Assembly (NCBI GenBank): GCA_947476285.1
Contig: CANJPU010000002.1
Span: 1 to 64,000, forward strand
Direction: 5' to 3'
DNA length: 64,000 bases
From: Comamonadaceae bacterium
Lineage (GTDB): Bacteria; Pseudomonadota; Gammaproteobacteria; Burkholderiales; Burkholderiaceae_C
The notes under the pieces are model-generated. The model ran no database searches. It was not told the origin of the DNA and saw only the letters and a program-made list of their open reading frames with translations. The position numbers were made by a program, and so were the translations under genes. Shown here in pieces: positions 7,810 through 18,497 of this stretch. How positions within the stretch are numbered: the stretch's first letter is position 1; every line of letters begins with the position of its first letter.

Positions 7810-8805
7810 ATGTTCTCCTGCACGCGACGCGCCCTGATTTCGATCGTGGGCGCCGCCCCTGCGACTCTGGGTCTCACCCTGCCGCTTGCCGCATTCGCCC
7901 AGCAGGCTTGGCCCACGCGTTCTATCAAATTGGTAGTGCCACAGGCGCCGGGCTCGGGCTCAGATGTCATCAGCCGCATTCTTGGCGATCAGTTGCCCCA
8001 GTATTTGAAACAGTCGATCGTGATTGAGAACAACCCTGCGGCCAATGGCCTTGTCGCAATGGGTGCGATAGCCAAGGCACCGCCCGATGGCTACACATTC
8101 ATCATGGCCGGCGTCTCGACAATGGCCTTCAATCCGGCCCTGTACAAGGACTTGCCATACAACCCGGCGAAAGACTTCACCTATGTGGCTCCGGTGGTGG
8201 ATACGCCTTTTGTTTTGCTCACCAGCAATCGCAGCGGCATCAAGACGCTTGCGCAGTTCATCGAGCAGGCCCGCACAAAACCTGGCGGGCTTTCCTACAG
8301 CAGTGCGGGGCTTGGCAATTCAACCCACATCGCGATAGAGATGATCGCCTCGATTGCGGGGGTGAAGCTGCTGCATGTACCTTACAAAGGCTCGGCCGGC
8401 GCGCTCACCGCGGTCTTGTCGGGCGAAGTCGACGCGATGGCCAGCGCCGTGGCTTCTGCCTTGCCGCACGTTCAGACCGGAAGGGCCAATGCGGTGGCCG
8501 TGCTCAGCAACACCCGGGTGCCCCAGTGGCCGCAAGTCCCGACGATCAAGGAGGCTGGCCTGAACGCGCCTGACATGCCGGGCTGGTACGCCATTGTTGG
8601 CCCCGCTGGGCTCAACCCCTCTGTCGTCGCCACCTTCAACGTCGCCATGCAACAAGTCATGTCCGACCCGGGAGTGCGGGCCAAGCTTTTGGAGTTGTCA
8701 TTGCAGCCGATTGCCGGAGGTGAGCCTGAAATTAGGCGACGCGCAGCGTCTGACCTTGCTGTCTGGAGCGAATTCATCCGCAAGAACAACATCCGTATCG
8801 AGTAG
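7810..8805 (+). CDS. Bug/TctC-family solute-binding protein (331 aa)
   Basis: Start at 7810 with AAGGA upstream. The N-terminus carries a pair of arginines (CTRRALISIVGAAPATLG) and a hydrophobic stretch ending AFAQQ, so export is Sec or possibly Tat. The mature part begins AWPTRSIKLVVPQAPGSGSD, with IENNPAANG and PPDGYTF. It is the first of three + strand genes (two Bug receptors and a CMD protein), divergent from the P450 operon. Confidence 0.92.
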   Translation: MFSCTRRALISIVGAAPATLGLTLPLAAFAQQAWPTRSIKLVVPQAPGSGSDVISRILGDQLPQYLKQSIVIENNPAANGLVAMGAIAKAPPDGYTFIMAGVSTMAFNPALYKDLPYNPAKDFTYVAPVVDTPFVLLTSNRSGIKTLAQFIEQARTKPGGLSYSSAGLGNSTHIAIEMIASIAGVKLLHVPYKGSAGALTAVLSGEVDAMASAVASALPHVQTGRANAVAVLSNTRVPQWPQVPTIKEAGLNAPDMPGWYAIVGPAGLNPSVVATFNVAMQQVMSDPGVRAKLLELSLQPIAGGEPEIRRRAASDLAVWSEFIRKNNIRIE

Positions 8806-8860
8806 CAGCCCAACTGCCGTTTCTAGTTTAAGCAAGCCCAGCAAGACAGGGAAGACAAGC

Positions 8861-9823
8861 ATGTCAAAGCACCGACTCCTTCTGTGCATCGTCGCAGCCA
8901 TTGCAATCCATGGCAGCGCAGTGGCTCAGGACTATCCCACGCGTCCGATCCGGCTTGTTGTGCCAGCCGGTGGCGGCGGCGCGATGGACCCGATCTCGCG
9001 CAATATGGCGTTGGCCCTGGAGAAGATTCTTGGCCAGGCTGTGATCGTCGAAAACAAGCCCGGCGGTGGCGGCATGGTCGGTGCGGTGCAGGTGGTGAAT
9101 TCGCCGGCCGATGGTTACACGCTTCTGGTTACCTCCAGTGCTCTCCCATCGGCGCTGGCGGTGCGGCGGACATCGCCTGTGCGGCTTGAGCAAATCGACT
9201 CGATCACGGTCATCGCTGAAACGCCGCTGGCACTGTCACGTGGGCCGGGCTTGCCATACAACACCCTGCCTGAGCTGATCGCCTATGCGAAAGCCAACCC
9301 AGGCACAATCAATTTCGGCGCCAATGGCTTGGGCAGCACCTCGCACTTGTTGGGCGAGAAGTTCGCGATCGACGCGAAGATCAGCATCGTGCCCGTGATG
9401 TTCAATGCGGCCGCCCAAAGCTGGCTGGCCTTGCTGGGCGGCCAGTTGCACATCACCATCGACAATCTAGTGAGTTCCATGGCCCACACCCGCGACGGCA
9501 AGGCGAAGATTCTTGCGGTCTCGTCCCAAAAGCGCAGCCAGTTCGTGCCCGAGATAGCGACCTTTGCCGAGCTGGGATTGCCCAACGTGGCCACCACAGC
9601 TTGGTATGGGCTGGGCGCACCGGCCGGAACACCGGCGGCTGTGATGCAGCGACTCGAAGCTGCCGTGCTCGAAGCCAGCCGCTCTACCGAACTGCGGGAA
9701 AAATTGATCGGTATGGGCGCCGTCCCCGTGTTTTCGACCCGTGCGCAATCGAGCGAAAAGGCGAAGTCCGATTTCCAATACTGGCAGGAAATCAGCTCGA
9801 AATTAGGGATCAAGATTGACTAA
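8861..9823 (+). CDS. Bug/TctC-family solute-binding protein (320 aa)
   Basis: Start at 8861, after a GGGAAG site; the longer frame overlaps the previous gene. Signal peptide MSKHRLLLCIVAAIAIHGSAVA is followed by QDYPTRPIRLVVPAGGGGAMD, VENKPGGGG and PADGYTLL. It follows another Bug gene by 55 bp; the two differ enough to bind different ligands or to be an old duplication. No permease gene is present. Confidence 0.93.
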   Translation: MSKHRLLLCIVAAIAIHGSAVAQDYPTRPIRLVVPAGGGGAMDPISRNMALALEKILGQAVIVENKPGGGGMVGAVQVVNSPADGYTLLVTSSALPSALAVRRTSPVRLEQIDSITVIAETPLALSRGPGLPYNTLPELIAYAKANPGTINFGANGLGSTSHLLGEKFAIDAKISIVPVMFNAAAQSWLALLGGQLHITIDNLVSSMAHTRDGKAKILAVSSQKRSQFVPEIATFAELGLPNVATTAWYGLGAPAGTPAAVMQRLEAAVLEASRSTELREKLIGMGAVPVFSTRAQSSEKAKSDFQYWQEISSKLGIKID

Positions 9824-9882
9824 TGAAAGCGCAACATACAGCGTGGCCCCGCACTTGATCTTGCTGAAGGTTTAATCTCATC

Positions 9883-10431
9883 ATGGCTCGTTTGCCCTTT
9901 ATTCCCGTCGAAGAATTCGCTGCAAGCTACCCTGAAATAGCGGCGCGCAAGGAAGATGCGTTTTCCGTCTTGGCGCACAGCCTCAAGGGCACGCGGGCCT
10001 TGCTGACCTTGGGCGGCTACATGCGCGATGTCAGCGGACTCAACGGCAGGCTGCGCGAACTGGCGGTCGTTCAGGCCGCACACGCCGCGCGCTCTCGCTA
10101 CGCGTTCTACCACCACATCGAGATCGGGTTTGCTAACGGTGTGACCGAGGCCGATGTCGATGCCTTGATCGCTGAAAGCCGAGGCGAGCGCTCAGCGCTG
10201 GGTGAACTCGAGCGGGCGATACTCGTCATGGCCCGGCAGTTGACCACCGAGCTTCGCGTCGACGAGGCCGCCTTCAGGCTAATTGAGAAAACCCTGGGCC
10301 GTGAGCAGTTGGTCGACCTTGCCTTGGTGATCGGCTACTACAACAACGTGATCCGGCTGCTGGCTTGCTTTGAGCTTGACTTGGAGCCTGCCTACGATAA
10401 ATTGGCAGCACGCTTTCCGATGACGGCGTGA
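9883..10431 (+). CDS. CMD/AhpD-like protein (182 aa)
   Basis: Helical protein with LRELAVVQAAHAARSRYAFYHH (about 57-78) and the ending CFELDLEPAYDKLAARFP, matching the layout of the protein at 6187. It has no CxxC pair. It ends the + strand operon with two Bug receptors, 59 bp after the second. Together with 1-356 and 6187 it makes three members of this family in 10 kb, suggesting they serve the same kind of substrate. Confidence 0.8.
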   Translation: MARLPFIPVEEFAASYPEIAARKEDAFSVLAHSLKGTRALLTLGGYMRDVSGLNGRLRELAVVQAAHAARSRYAFYHHIEIGFANGVTEADVDALIAESRGERSALGELERAILVMARQLTTELRVDEAAFRLIEKTLGREQLVDLALVIGYYNNVIRLLACFELDLEPAYDKLAARFPMTA

Positions 10432-10466
10432 AGCTTGGATAAGCGCACGATCGGCAGTTCCGTCGT

Positions 10467-11669
10467 TTAGCTTACAGAGCTTACAGAGCTTTCAAGCAGC
10501 CCCTTGCGCTCGCTCCAGTCACGCAAGAGCGCAATGCACTTGTTCAACTGCTCTGTTTGCCCCAGGTAGTAATGCGTGGCACCCGGGATCGTGATCATCT
10601 CCTTGTCCGGCGTGGCCAGCGCTTGGTAAATAAGCGGGTTGTGCGTGACGGGAACTGCCTCGTCGGCCTCGTTCACTATTTGCAGAACAGGCGTGCGCTT
10701 GACGCGCGGAGCTGACAAGGTTCCCTTGGCCTGTGACAAGTCATAAGACCACATCGACAACCATGAGCGCAAGGTCGAGAAGCGGGCCAATCCGGCGGGG
10801 GCAGTGTTCGCAACGCGCGGCTCGCCGAGGAAACAATGGTTTGGCTTGCGCCCGTTGGGATCTATCGTGGGATCGATCCAGCGCACATCGCACATGGTGC
10901 GATGCACGACAAAGCCGCGTTCGACTTCGCCATCGTTGCGCTGCTTCAATACGGAAAGCAATTGCTTGGCCGTCTCTGTGATCTTGCGGTTGCGCGCGAT
11001 CTGGGCTGCTCTGAAGCGCCTCACAAATTCTGGGTTGAAGGGTGGTTTGTTGGGGCAATGCGGACTGTAGATGTCGAATTCCAATTCCCTGTCGTCTGGA
11101 TTCATCTCGTCTTTCACCGAAGGATCCAGCCATTCGGTGATGGTCTCCGCTCTGCTCAAGTGCGCCGCGATAAAGACGATGCCATCGGCGGGTGTCAGAT
11201 TGGCTGCAGTGAGGTCGCATGGGTCACCGGCAGGTGTATGCGTGATGGTGGGGTCCTCTGCCTGGCTTTGATAAAACAAAGAAAGAGAGCCGCCACCGGA
11301 CCAGCCCACCAATATGACTTTTCGGTAGCCACAGACCTCCTTGGCCCATCTCACGTATGCGCCGAGGTCCATGCACACCTTCTCCATGATCAAGGCGCTG
11401 TCGTTCTTGGCGAAGCGACTCGCGGCGCAGATGACGTGCAGGCCAATATTGGCCAGTGCCGCAGGCATGGGCAGCAGTTGCAGCGTCGATGAAGGGTGCA
11501 TGAACAGGTAGACGGTATCTGCCACCGGCCGCGCCCGCGGAATGAATCGCTGGCCTTCGAGGGCGACAAAACCTTGCGTGCCTGCAAAGCCATAGGTTTG
11601 CGCGAACGTTGAGGTTTCCCTGAAAGTCAGAATAATTGGAACGCGATCAAAACTTTCAGGTTCATTCAT
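10467..11669 (-). CDS. Alpha/beta hydrolase (400 aa)
   Basis: The nucleophile elbow GWSGGG places the serine at 124; D336 in NEADEAVP and H366 in GATHYY complete a plausible triad. A long insertion (about 180-300) between core strands probably forms a lid. No signal peptide is visible, so it is cytoplasmic. It is the last gene of the - strand operon led by the enoyl-CoA hydratase at 16124. It could hydrolyse an ester, lactone or thioester; the substrate is unknown. Confidence 0.82.
   Translation of the reverse strand: MNEPESFDRVPIILTFRETSTFAQTYGFAGTQGFVALEGQRFIPRARPVADTVYLFMHPSSTLQLLPMPAALANIGLHVICAASRFAKNDSALIMEKVCMDLGAYVRWAKEVCGYRKVILVGWSGGGSLSLFYQSQAEDPTITHTPAGDPCDLTAANLTPADGIVFIAAHLSRAETITEWLDPSVKDEMNPDDRELEFDIYSPHCPNKPPFNPEFVRRFRAAQIARNRKITETAKQLLSVLKQRNDGEVERGFVVHRTMCDVRWIDPTIDPNGRKPNHCFLGEPRVANTAPAGLARFSTLRSWLSMWSYDLSQAKGTLSAPRVKRTPVLQIVNEADEAVPVTHNPLIYQALATPDKEMITIPGATHYYLGQTEQLNKCIALLRDWSERKGLLESSVSSVS
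10471..10488. repeat. Tandem 9-bp duplication
   Basis: CTTACAGAG occurs twice in a row just inside the stop codon of the hydrolase gene, duplicating the residues SVS in its C-terminal tail. It looks like simple replication slippage. Confidence 0.8.
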
Positions 11670-11733
11670 TGCTGTTCTCGTTTGCTCTTAGATGTCGGGC
11701 GCCTCACTATAGACATTGGCACCGATCTACGCC

Positions 11734-12969
11734 TCACAAATCCAGATCGCCTGCCAACATACGCTTTGCGATAAGCCCGCGCAAGACTTCGTTGGTGCCG
11801 TCGGCGATGTTGACAATGCGCAGCTCGGTGTAAGCGTCGGTCAGGTACATCTCGTTGGTGAATCCCATGGCCCCATGGGTCTGAATCACACGGTCCACCG
11901 CGTTCTTGCACATCTCGACGCAATAGGCTTTGGTCATCGCCAACTCTTTGGTGGCTGGCAGGCCGCGGTCGAGCAACTGAGCGCAGTTGAGCCCCATCAA
12001 GTGAGCTGCATGCACATGCATGGCCGAATCGGCCAGAGGGAAGGTGACTGACTGGTACTCGGCAATTTTCTTGCCGAATGTCTCGCGGGTCTTGGCGTAG
12101 TCAAAGCCCTGTTCCAGTGCCCAGCGCGCCAGGCCCACGCTTTTGCCCGAGTTGTACATGCGGCCCAGGCCCACGCCCAGCATCGCGATTTTGAAACCTT
12201 GATCGAGCTCACCGACAAGTTGATGGGGTTCGATGCGCACAGAGTCGAAGTTTAACTGCGCTTCCAGCGTTCCCTGATGGCCCCACATCTTGACCAGCTT
12301 TTCGATCACGAAGCCCTTGGAGTTGGTCGGAACCAGAAAGGCGCTGATGCCTCCCTTGCGCTGGCTGGCCAACTGCGGATCGGTCACGGCAAACACGATC
12401 GCTTGTTCTGCATAGGGGCCGTTGGTGATCCAGATCTTGTTGCCCGTCAGGCGCCAGCCGTCGCCATCACGCTCGGCGCGCGTCTTGATCATGGCGGCAT
12501 CCGAGCCGGCGCCGGGTTCGGACAGGGCAAAGCACATCGAATGCTCTCCCGACATGAGCTTGGGGACCACGTCTCGCAGCAATTGGGGAGTGACCTTGCG
12601 CAGCACCGGGCTCGGCCCCTTGACCCAGTGCGCCACGGCGTACATGCCCAACCAATAGTGCGTGCCGCACTGCCGAAAAATCTGTTCCCAGGCGACGAAG
12701 TAGGCCAGGTAGCCCAAGCCGCCGCCACCGATCTCTGTTGGGGCGCACATGCCGTAGTACCCGGCCTTGGCCGCGGCCATGCGCACCTCTCGTATCAGTT
12801 CCAGCACTTGCGGCGTGTAGGCGCCGTCCTCGGTGTACTTGCGACGCGGGTTGGAGAGCAGCTCATTGTTGCGCTCGTGGCGCGAAATGACTTCGGCGCG
12901 GATGAACCCGGCAATGCCTTCGCGCAGTGCGGCAATTTCCTCGGGGTAATCGAAAGCGATTGCTGTCAT
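11734..12969 (-). CDS. Acyl-CoA dehydrogenase (411 aa)
   Basis: The three ACAD regions are present: helical N-domain, a flavin/substrate loop CFALSEPGAGSD and WITNGPYAE in the middle, and the C-domain with RETFGKKIAEYQ and QTHGAMGFTNE. The base that is usually Glu just before GT near the end (YEGT in classical enzymes) is here Asp390 (ADGTNEV), as in the ACAD10/11-like group. It would introduce a 2,3 double bond into an acyl-CoA and pass electrons to ETF. It lies between a Bug gene and the hydrolase in a 5-gene operon. Confidence 0.9.
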   Translation of the reverse strand: MTAIAFDYPEEIAALREGIAGFIRAEVISRHERNNELLSNPRRKYTEDGAYTPQVLELIREVRMAAAKAGYYGMCAPTEIGGGGLGYLAYFVAWEQIFRQCGTHYWLGMYAVAHWVKGPSPVLRKVTPQLLRDVVPKLMSGEHSMCFALSEPGAGSDAAMIKTRAERDGDGWRLTGNKIWITNGPYAEQAIVFAVTDPQLASQRKGGISAFLVPTNSKGFVIEKLVKMWGHQGTLEAQLNFDSVRIEPHQLVGELDQGFKIAMLGVGLGRMYNSGKSVGLARWALEQGFDYAKTRETFGKKIAEYQSVTFPLADSAMHVHAAHLMGLNCAQLLDRGLPATKELAMTKAYCVEMCKNAVDRVIQTHGAMGFTNEMYLTDAYTELRIVNIADGTNEVLRGLIAKRMLAGDLDL

Positions 12970-13054
12970 GCACTTCGTCCTTGGTTGAAGTTGGGGAAGT
13001 TCAGGATGGTTGACTGATGCAGTATCTCCAACGCGGCAGACCTTCTTGGAGGCC

Positions 13055-14005
13055 TCAGTTCGCGGGAGCCGTGATGTTGCGCCGCTTTACGAAGTCGGCC
13101 CAAAACTGGCGGTCGCGCTCCAGGAACTCCGCGAATTCCTTGACGGTTGAGGGCGCGGGGCTTGCACCGAGCGCGTCGAAGCGTTGTCGTACATCGGGCT
13201 TGGCGAGCACCCGCGTGATGGTCTCGTTCAGCGCTTGCACGCGATCGGCGGGGGCGTTGGCCGGCACCAGCAATCCGTACCAGCCAATCGGCACGATGCC
13301 ACGCAGCCCCTGTTCGTCCATCGTGGGCACGTCAGGCAATTCGGCTGCGCGCTTGGGTGCGATGACACCCACGACCGTGAGCCGTCCCCCGGTGATCAGC
13401 GGCAGTACGCCAGGCAGGTCGCCAAAGAACAAGTCCACGCGCTGGCCGACGACGTCCTTGATGACTTCGGCAGCGCCCTTGTAGGGGATGTGCAAGAGCG
13501 ACTGCCCGGACGCCTCATTGAACATCTCGATGCTGAAGTGCGAGGAGCTGCCAACGCCAGAAGAGCCGGCGGTCAGCGATTGTGGTTTGGCTTTGAGTTG
13601 GTTGATGACAGCGGCCGCGTTGCGCAGCGTGGGGTTGGCAGTCACGGCCACAGCCGTGGAAGTGGCAACCATCATCACTGGCTTGAAACCCTTGACTGGG
13701 TCGAAGGGCAGGTTCTTGTACAGCGCCGGGCCGATGGTGACCACGCCAGGGCTGACCAGGAACATCGTCTTTTCGCCATTCGGCGACTTCTCGACGTAGG
13801 ACGCCGCGATGGAGCCGTTGGCCCCCGCTCTGTTTTCGACGATGACCGTGCCGCCCAACTCCGCCCCAAGCGCATCGGCCAGCACGCGCCCGAGGCGGTC
13901 AAAGGGCCCGCCCGGCGGAAACGGGATGACCAGCTTTGCCACCTCCGCGGCAAATCCTGAACTCACGGCAAGCATCAGCAGAGCACTCACTATCAGTCGT
14001 TTCAT
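13055..14005 (-). CDS. Bug/TctC-family solute-binding protein (316 aa)
   Basis: Start at 14005, with AGGAGA upstream. The signal peptide MKRLIVSALLMLAVSSGFAAE is followed by KLVIPFPPGGPFDRLGR, VENRAGANG and later HIPYKGAAEV. It is embedded in a - strand operon after the CoA transferase and before the ACAD, so receptor and catabolic genes are co-expressed. Confidence 0.93.
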   Translation of the reverse strand: MKRLIVSALLMLAVSSGFAAEVAKLVIPFPPGGPFDRLGRVLADALGAELGGTVIVENRAGANGSIAASYVEKSPNGEKTMFLVSPGVVTIGPALYKNLPFDPVKGFKPVMMVATSTAVAVTANPTLRNAAAVINQLKAKPQSLTAGSSGVGSSSHFSIEMFNEASGQSLLHIPYKGAAEVIKDVVGQRVDLFFGDLPGVLPLITGGRLTVVGVIAPKRAAELPDVPTMDEQGLRGIVPIGWYGLLVPANAPADRVQALNETITRVLAKPDVRQRFDALGASPAPSTVKEFAEFLERDRQFWADFVKRRNITAPAN

Positions 14006-14103
14006 CTCATGTCTCCTTGTGAACCAGAACATTTCGAAAAACGCAAGCCGCCCAATCGCTGCGCCCGGTGGTCGCTGCCGGACGATGCGAGTTGCCCGCT
14101 CAG

Positions 14104-15344
<1,241 letters not shown>

Positions 15345-15348
<4 letters not shown>

Positions 15349-16124
15349 CAAGATGGCCTCCGCTTCGCAAGAAAGGCGGCAATGCCTTCGCGGGCTGGGC
15401 GGGTTGACACGGCGACGGAGATCGCATCGACAGCAGCCGCCACGCCCGAGCGGTAGTCGCTATCCTCGGTGTCCCAGATCAGGCGCTTGGTGCGCGAGAT
15501 GGCCTGCGGGCTGGCAGCCAGCAGAGCCTCGATTGTCGAGGCCACCGTAGCATCGAGCGCGGCCGCTGGAACGCAGCGGGTGATCATGCCCACGGCTGCG
15601 GCTTCAGGCGCGAGGATCTTGCGGCCGGTGAGCAGAAGGTCCAGCGCGACTTTGCGGTTGACTCCGCGAATCAACTGCACGGCCGACATGGTCGGGGGCA
15701 GGCCGATCTTGACCTCAGGGTAGCCCATCACGCAGTCATCCTGTGCCAGCGCGATGTCGGCCCAGGCGGCCAGCATGCTGCCCGCACCCAATGCGAACCG
15801 CTGCAACACCGCGAGCACGGGCTTGGGGCAGAAATAGATGGCTTCGTTCAGCTCGCGCAGTTTGCCGTAGGCGGCGCTCACCTCGTCCGAGGTGGCGGCC
15901 TGCAGGCCCTGGATGTCGCCGATTTCCCGGCCGGCACAGAAGACGCCGCCGCTGCCGCGCAGCACGATCACCTTGCAGGTGTCGTCCCCCGCCAGTGTGC
16001 GAAACGCGTTCGTCAGCAGCGCGACGATGGTGTCGTTCAGGGCGTTATGGTGCGTCTGGTTGTCCAGAACCAGCGTGACCACTCCGGTGGACGCCCGCTC
16101 AATGTGAACCGTGCCGCCGCTCAT
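15345..16124 (-). CDS. Enoyl-CoA hydratase/isomerase family protein (259 aa)
   Basis: Crotonase fold with the oxyanion-hole stretch FCAGREIGD (62-70) and GYPEVKIGLPP, where E137 corresponds to the second catalytic Glu. The first catalytic Glu of hydratases is replaced (ALGAGSMLAA), so it may be an isomerase, hydrolase or lyase rather than a standard hydratase. Strong AAGGAGA site before the ATG. It opens the 5-gene - strand operon and is divergent from another crotonase gene at 16350 across a 225-bp gap. Confidence 0.87.
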
Positions 16125-16349
16125 ATTGTCTCCTTCATGAGCACTTCGGTGCTCTTGGGTGGAACTTCTTGCCTGTTGCTGTTTTGTATAAGTTGCGTGG
16201 TGAGTCTAAGGCCGTTGAAAATCACTTGTCCAGCATATTGTTTGCGCACCTATGAAACGCACAGCCCAGCGCCTGCCCACATAATGGGAATTGTGATCTT
16301 GCATGCTTGGTGCATCGCTGTGCGGTAGTCAAAATGGATCGCAACCTTC

Positions 16350-17168
16350 ATGGAGACAAGCTTGAACCCCACCACGCTGCTTATCGAACAATCGGGCGCT
16401 GTGCGCCGCATCTGGCTCAATCGTGAGGCGATGCGCAATGCGCAGAACCAGCTTCTGCTGGACGAGCTTGATGCGGCGCTGACGGCCGCAGGCCAGGACG
16501 AGGCGACCAAGGTGCTTGTGCTGGCCGCCAAGGGCAAGCACTTTTCTGCCGGCCACGATTTGAAAGAAGCGCAGGAAAAGCGCTCCCACTTCAGCGTAGA
16601 GGAGCGTTGGGCCTATGAAGAGCAGCGCTACTTCGGCTACTGCATGAAGCTGTGGGATTTTCCCAAGCCCACAGTGGCTCAGGTGCAGGGCGCCTGCGTG
16701 GCGGCAGGCTTCATGCTTGCCAATATGTGCGATCTGGTCGTGACGTCAGAAGATGCGTTCTTCTCCGACCCGGTCACACACACTCTGGGCGCGGCCTCGG
16801 TAGAGGTGCTGATCCATCCGTGGGTGATGGGCTTGCGCCAGGCCAAGGGCTTTCTCTTCCTGGGCGAACGCATGAGCGCGCAGCGGGCCTATGAGATCGG
16901 CATGGTCAACAAGGTGGTGCCCTCGGGCACGCTGGACGAAGAAACCATGGTGGTGGCGCAACGCATTGCCATGGCGCCGCCCTTTGCCATGCGGGCTTTG
17001 AAGAAATCGCTCAACCGCTCGGTCGATGTGCAGGGCATGCGCCAGGCCCTGTCTGCACACTTTGACTTACACCAACTCAGCCACGTCAGTAGCGAGTTCC
17101 AGAGCGCACGCGATGCCGGACTGGCCAGCGCCATCCAGAAAGGGGCGAGCCATGGCGGCAAGGCTTGA
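16350..17168 (+). CDS. Crotonase-superfamily (enoyl-CoA hydratase-like) protein (272 aa)
   Basis: FSAGHDLKEAQ (about 70-80) forms the first oxyanion loop and GACVAAGFMLANMCDLV the second. Both catalytic glutamates of rat-type hydratase are missing (GFMLAN and DPVTHTLG). The ATG at 16350 has no ribosome site, whereas a TTG at 16362 has GGAG six bases upstream, so the true start could be four codons later. It stands alone before the TetR-type operator at 17255. Confidence 0.82.
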   Translation: METSLNPTTLLIEQSGAVRRIWLNREAMRNAQNQLLLDELDAALTAAGQDEATKVLVLAAKGKHFSAGHDLKEAQEKRSHFSVEERWAYEEQRYFGYCMKLWDFPKPTVAQVQGACVAAGFMLANMCDLVVTSEDAFFSDPVTHTLGAASVEVLIHPWVMGLRQAKGFLFLGERMSAQRAYEIGMVNKVVPSGTLDEETMVVAQRIAMAPPFAMRALKKSLNRSVDVQGMRQALSAHFDLHQLSHVSSEFQSARDAGLASAIQKGASHGGKA

Positions 17169-17254
17169 GCCCCGAGCAGACCGGTGATGGCACGGCCGCC
17201 GCTCTCGCATCAGAGGTGCAGCATTTGGGCTTGCGAACTGCCCTGATTTCCACA

Positions 17255-17271
17255 AAGTGACCGACCGGTTA
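17255..17271. promoter_or_regulatory. Predicted TetR operator, copy 1
   Basis: AAGTGACCGACCGGTTA matches 15 of 17 bases of the site at 27310-27326 beside the tetR gene. It lies five bases upstream of a good -35 box and about 190 bp before the Bug gene at 17457. TetR regulators of acyl-CoA pathways commonly bind ACCGACCGGT-like palindromes. Confidence 0.6.
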
Positions 17272-17276
17272 CCCCA

Positions 17277-17303
17277 TTGACTGGTGGGACATTGGGCTAT
17301 AAC
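17277..17303 (+). promoter_or_regulatory. Sigma-70-type promoter
   Basis: TTGACT is followed after 15 bases by TATAAC, or after 17 bases by TAACAT. It is just downstream of the operator and would drive the operon 17457-23251, leaving a leader of about 150 bases. Confidence 0.45.
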
Positions 17304-17456
17304 ATCCAGACAAATGTTTGAACCGCGATTCGCAGCAGGTATTCGCATAGGCGGGCGCTCCAGATGGGCTGCCCCACTCGGGTAATGTCAACGCGACAAA
17401 ATGGCCTACGCCGACGGCCTCGCCCCATCATTCACACCAGACCACGAAGGATTTCT

Positions 17457-18434
17457 ATGAAGCTCAAGCCGTTCGCGATCTTGTCAGCTCTCATGCTGGC
17501 CATGCTTGGCGCCACGACAGGCGCGCGCGCCCAGTCGGACTACCCGTCCAAGCCGATCCGCATCATGGTCTCGGCCGGCCCAGCCACCGCGCCCGACGTG
17601 GTGGCCAGAGCCATGGCCGAAGAACTCGCCAAACAAATGGGTGTGGCCGTGTCAGTGGAAAACCGCGAAGGTGCCGGCGGCAACATCGCCCATGCAGCGG
17701 CAGCCAAGGCACCGGCCGATGGCTACAACCTCTTGCTGGGCAGCAGCACCATGGTGACCTCAGTGCACTTGGTCAATCCGCAGCCTTTCAGTCCGGTGCG
17801 CGATTTCATCCCCTTGGGTCGCATCGGCGAGATCCCCCTGCTTGCGGTGGTTGGCGCAGAGAGCAGATTCAAGACCTGGGCCGATGTGGTGAACTATTCC
17901 AGGGCCAACCCCGGCAAGATGAATTTTGCGACCATGGGCAAGGGCAGTGCCAGCCACTTGTTCACCGCGACACTTGAAAAAGAGTTCGCCATGACTGGCG
18001 TGGATGTCAGCTACAAGAGCGTCAATCAGGGCATCATCGACACGTCTACCGGCAAGGTCGACATGTACCTGGCCAACCTGCCGCCAGCCATTGGTCTGCT
18101 GCAGGCCGGCAAGTTGCGCGCCATTGGGGTCGGCTCGACCACTCGGCTGCCAGCCTTGCCCGATGTGCCCACCTTTGCTGAGATCACCGGCAAGCCCGGC
18201 TACCGTGCGGTGCTGTGGTACGGCACCTTTGTGCCCACTGGCACGCCGCCAGCAATCATCGCGCGCCTGACCCAGGAAGTTGCCAAGGCGGCTGCCACAC
18301 CCTCCGTCAAGGCCCGCATCGAAGCGGCAGGCGGTGTGATTTCGATCGCGCCGGGCAAGGATATGCATGAGCAACTGGAGGCCGACTACCAGCGCTTTGG
18401 CAACCTCGCGAAAGAGCTGGGCCTGGTCAAGTAG
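17457..18434 (+). CDS. Bug/TctC-family solute-binding protein (325 aa)
   Basis: ATG at 17457 preceded by AAGGA. Signal peptide MKLKPFAILSALMLAMLGAT ends near ARAQ; the mature protein opens SDYPSKPIRIMVSAGPATAPD, then VENREGAGG and PADGYNLL. It is the first gene of the operon whose promoter carries the TetR-type operator, so uptake is presumably induced with the degradation genes downstream. Confidence 0.92.
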   Translation: MKLKPFAILSALMLAMLGATTGARAQSDYPSKPIRIMVSAGPATAPDVVARAMAEELAKQMGVAVSVENREGAGGNIAHAAAAKAPADGYNLLLGSSTMVTSVHLVNPQPFSPVRDFIPLGRIGEIPLLAVVGAESRFKTWADVVNYSRANPGKMNFATMGKGSASHLFTATLEKEFAMTGVDVSYKSVNQGIIDTSTGKVDMYLANLPPAIGLLQAGKLRAIGVGSTTRLPALPDVPTFAEITGKPGYRAVLWYGTFVPTGTPPAIIARLTQEVAKAAATPSVKARIEAAGGVISIAPGKDMHEQLEADYQRFGNLAKELGLVK

Positions 18435-18497
18435 CGCGCTTGAATCGGCGCAACGATGGCGCCGCACGGCCGCGCGCCGTCCTCAAGGAAACCATTG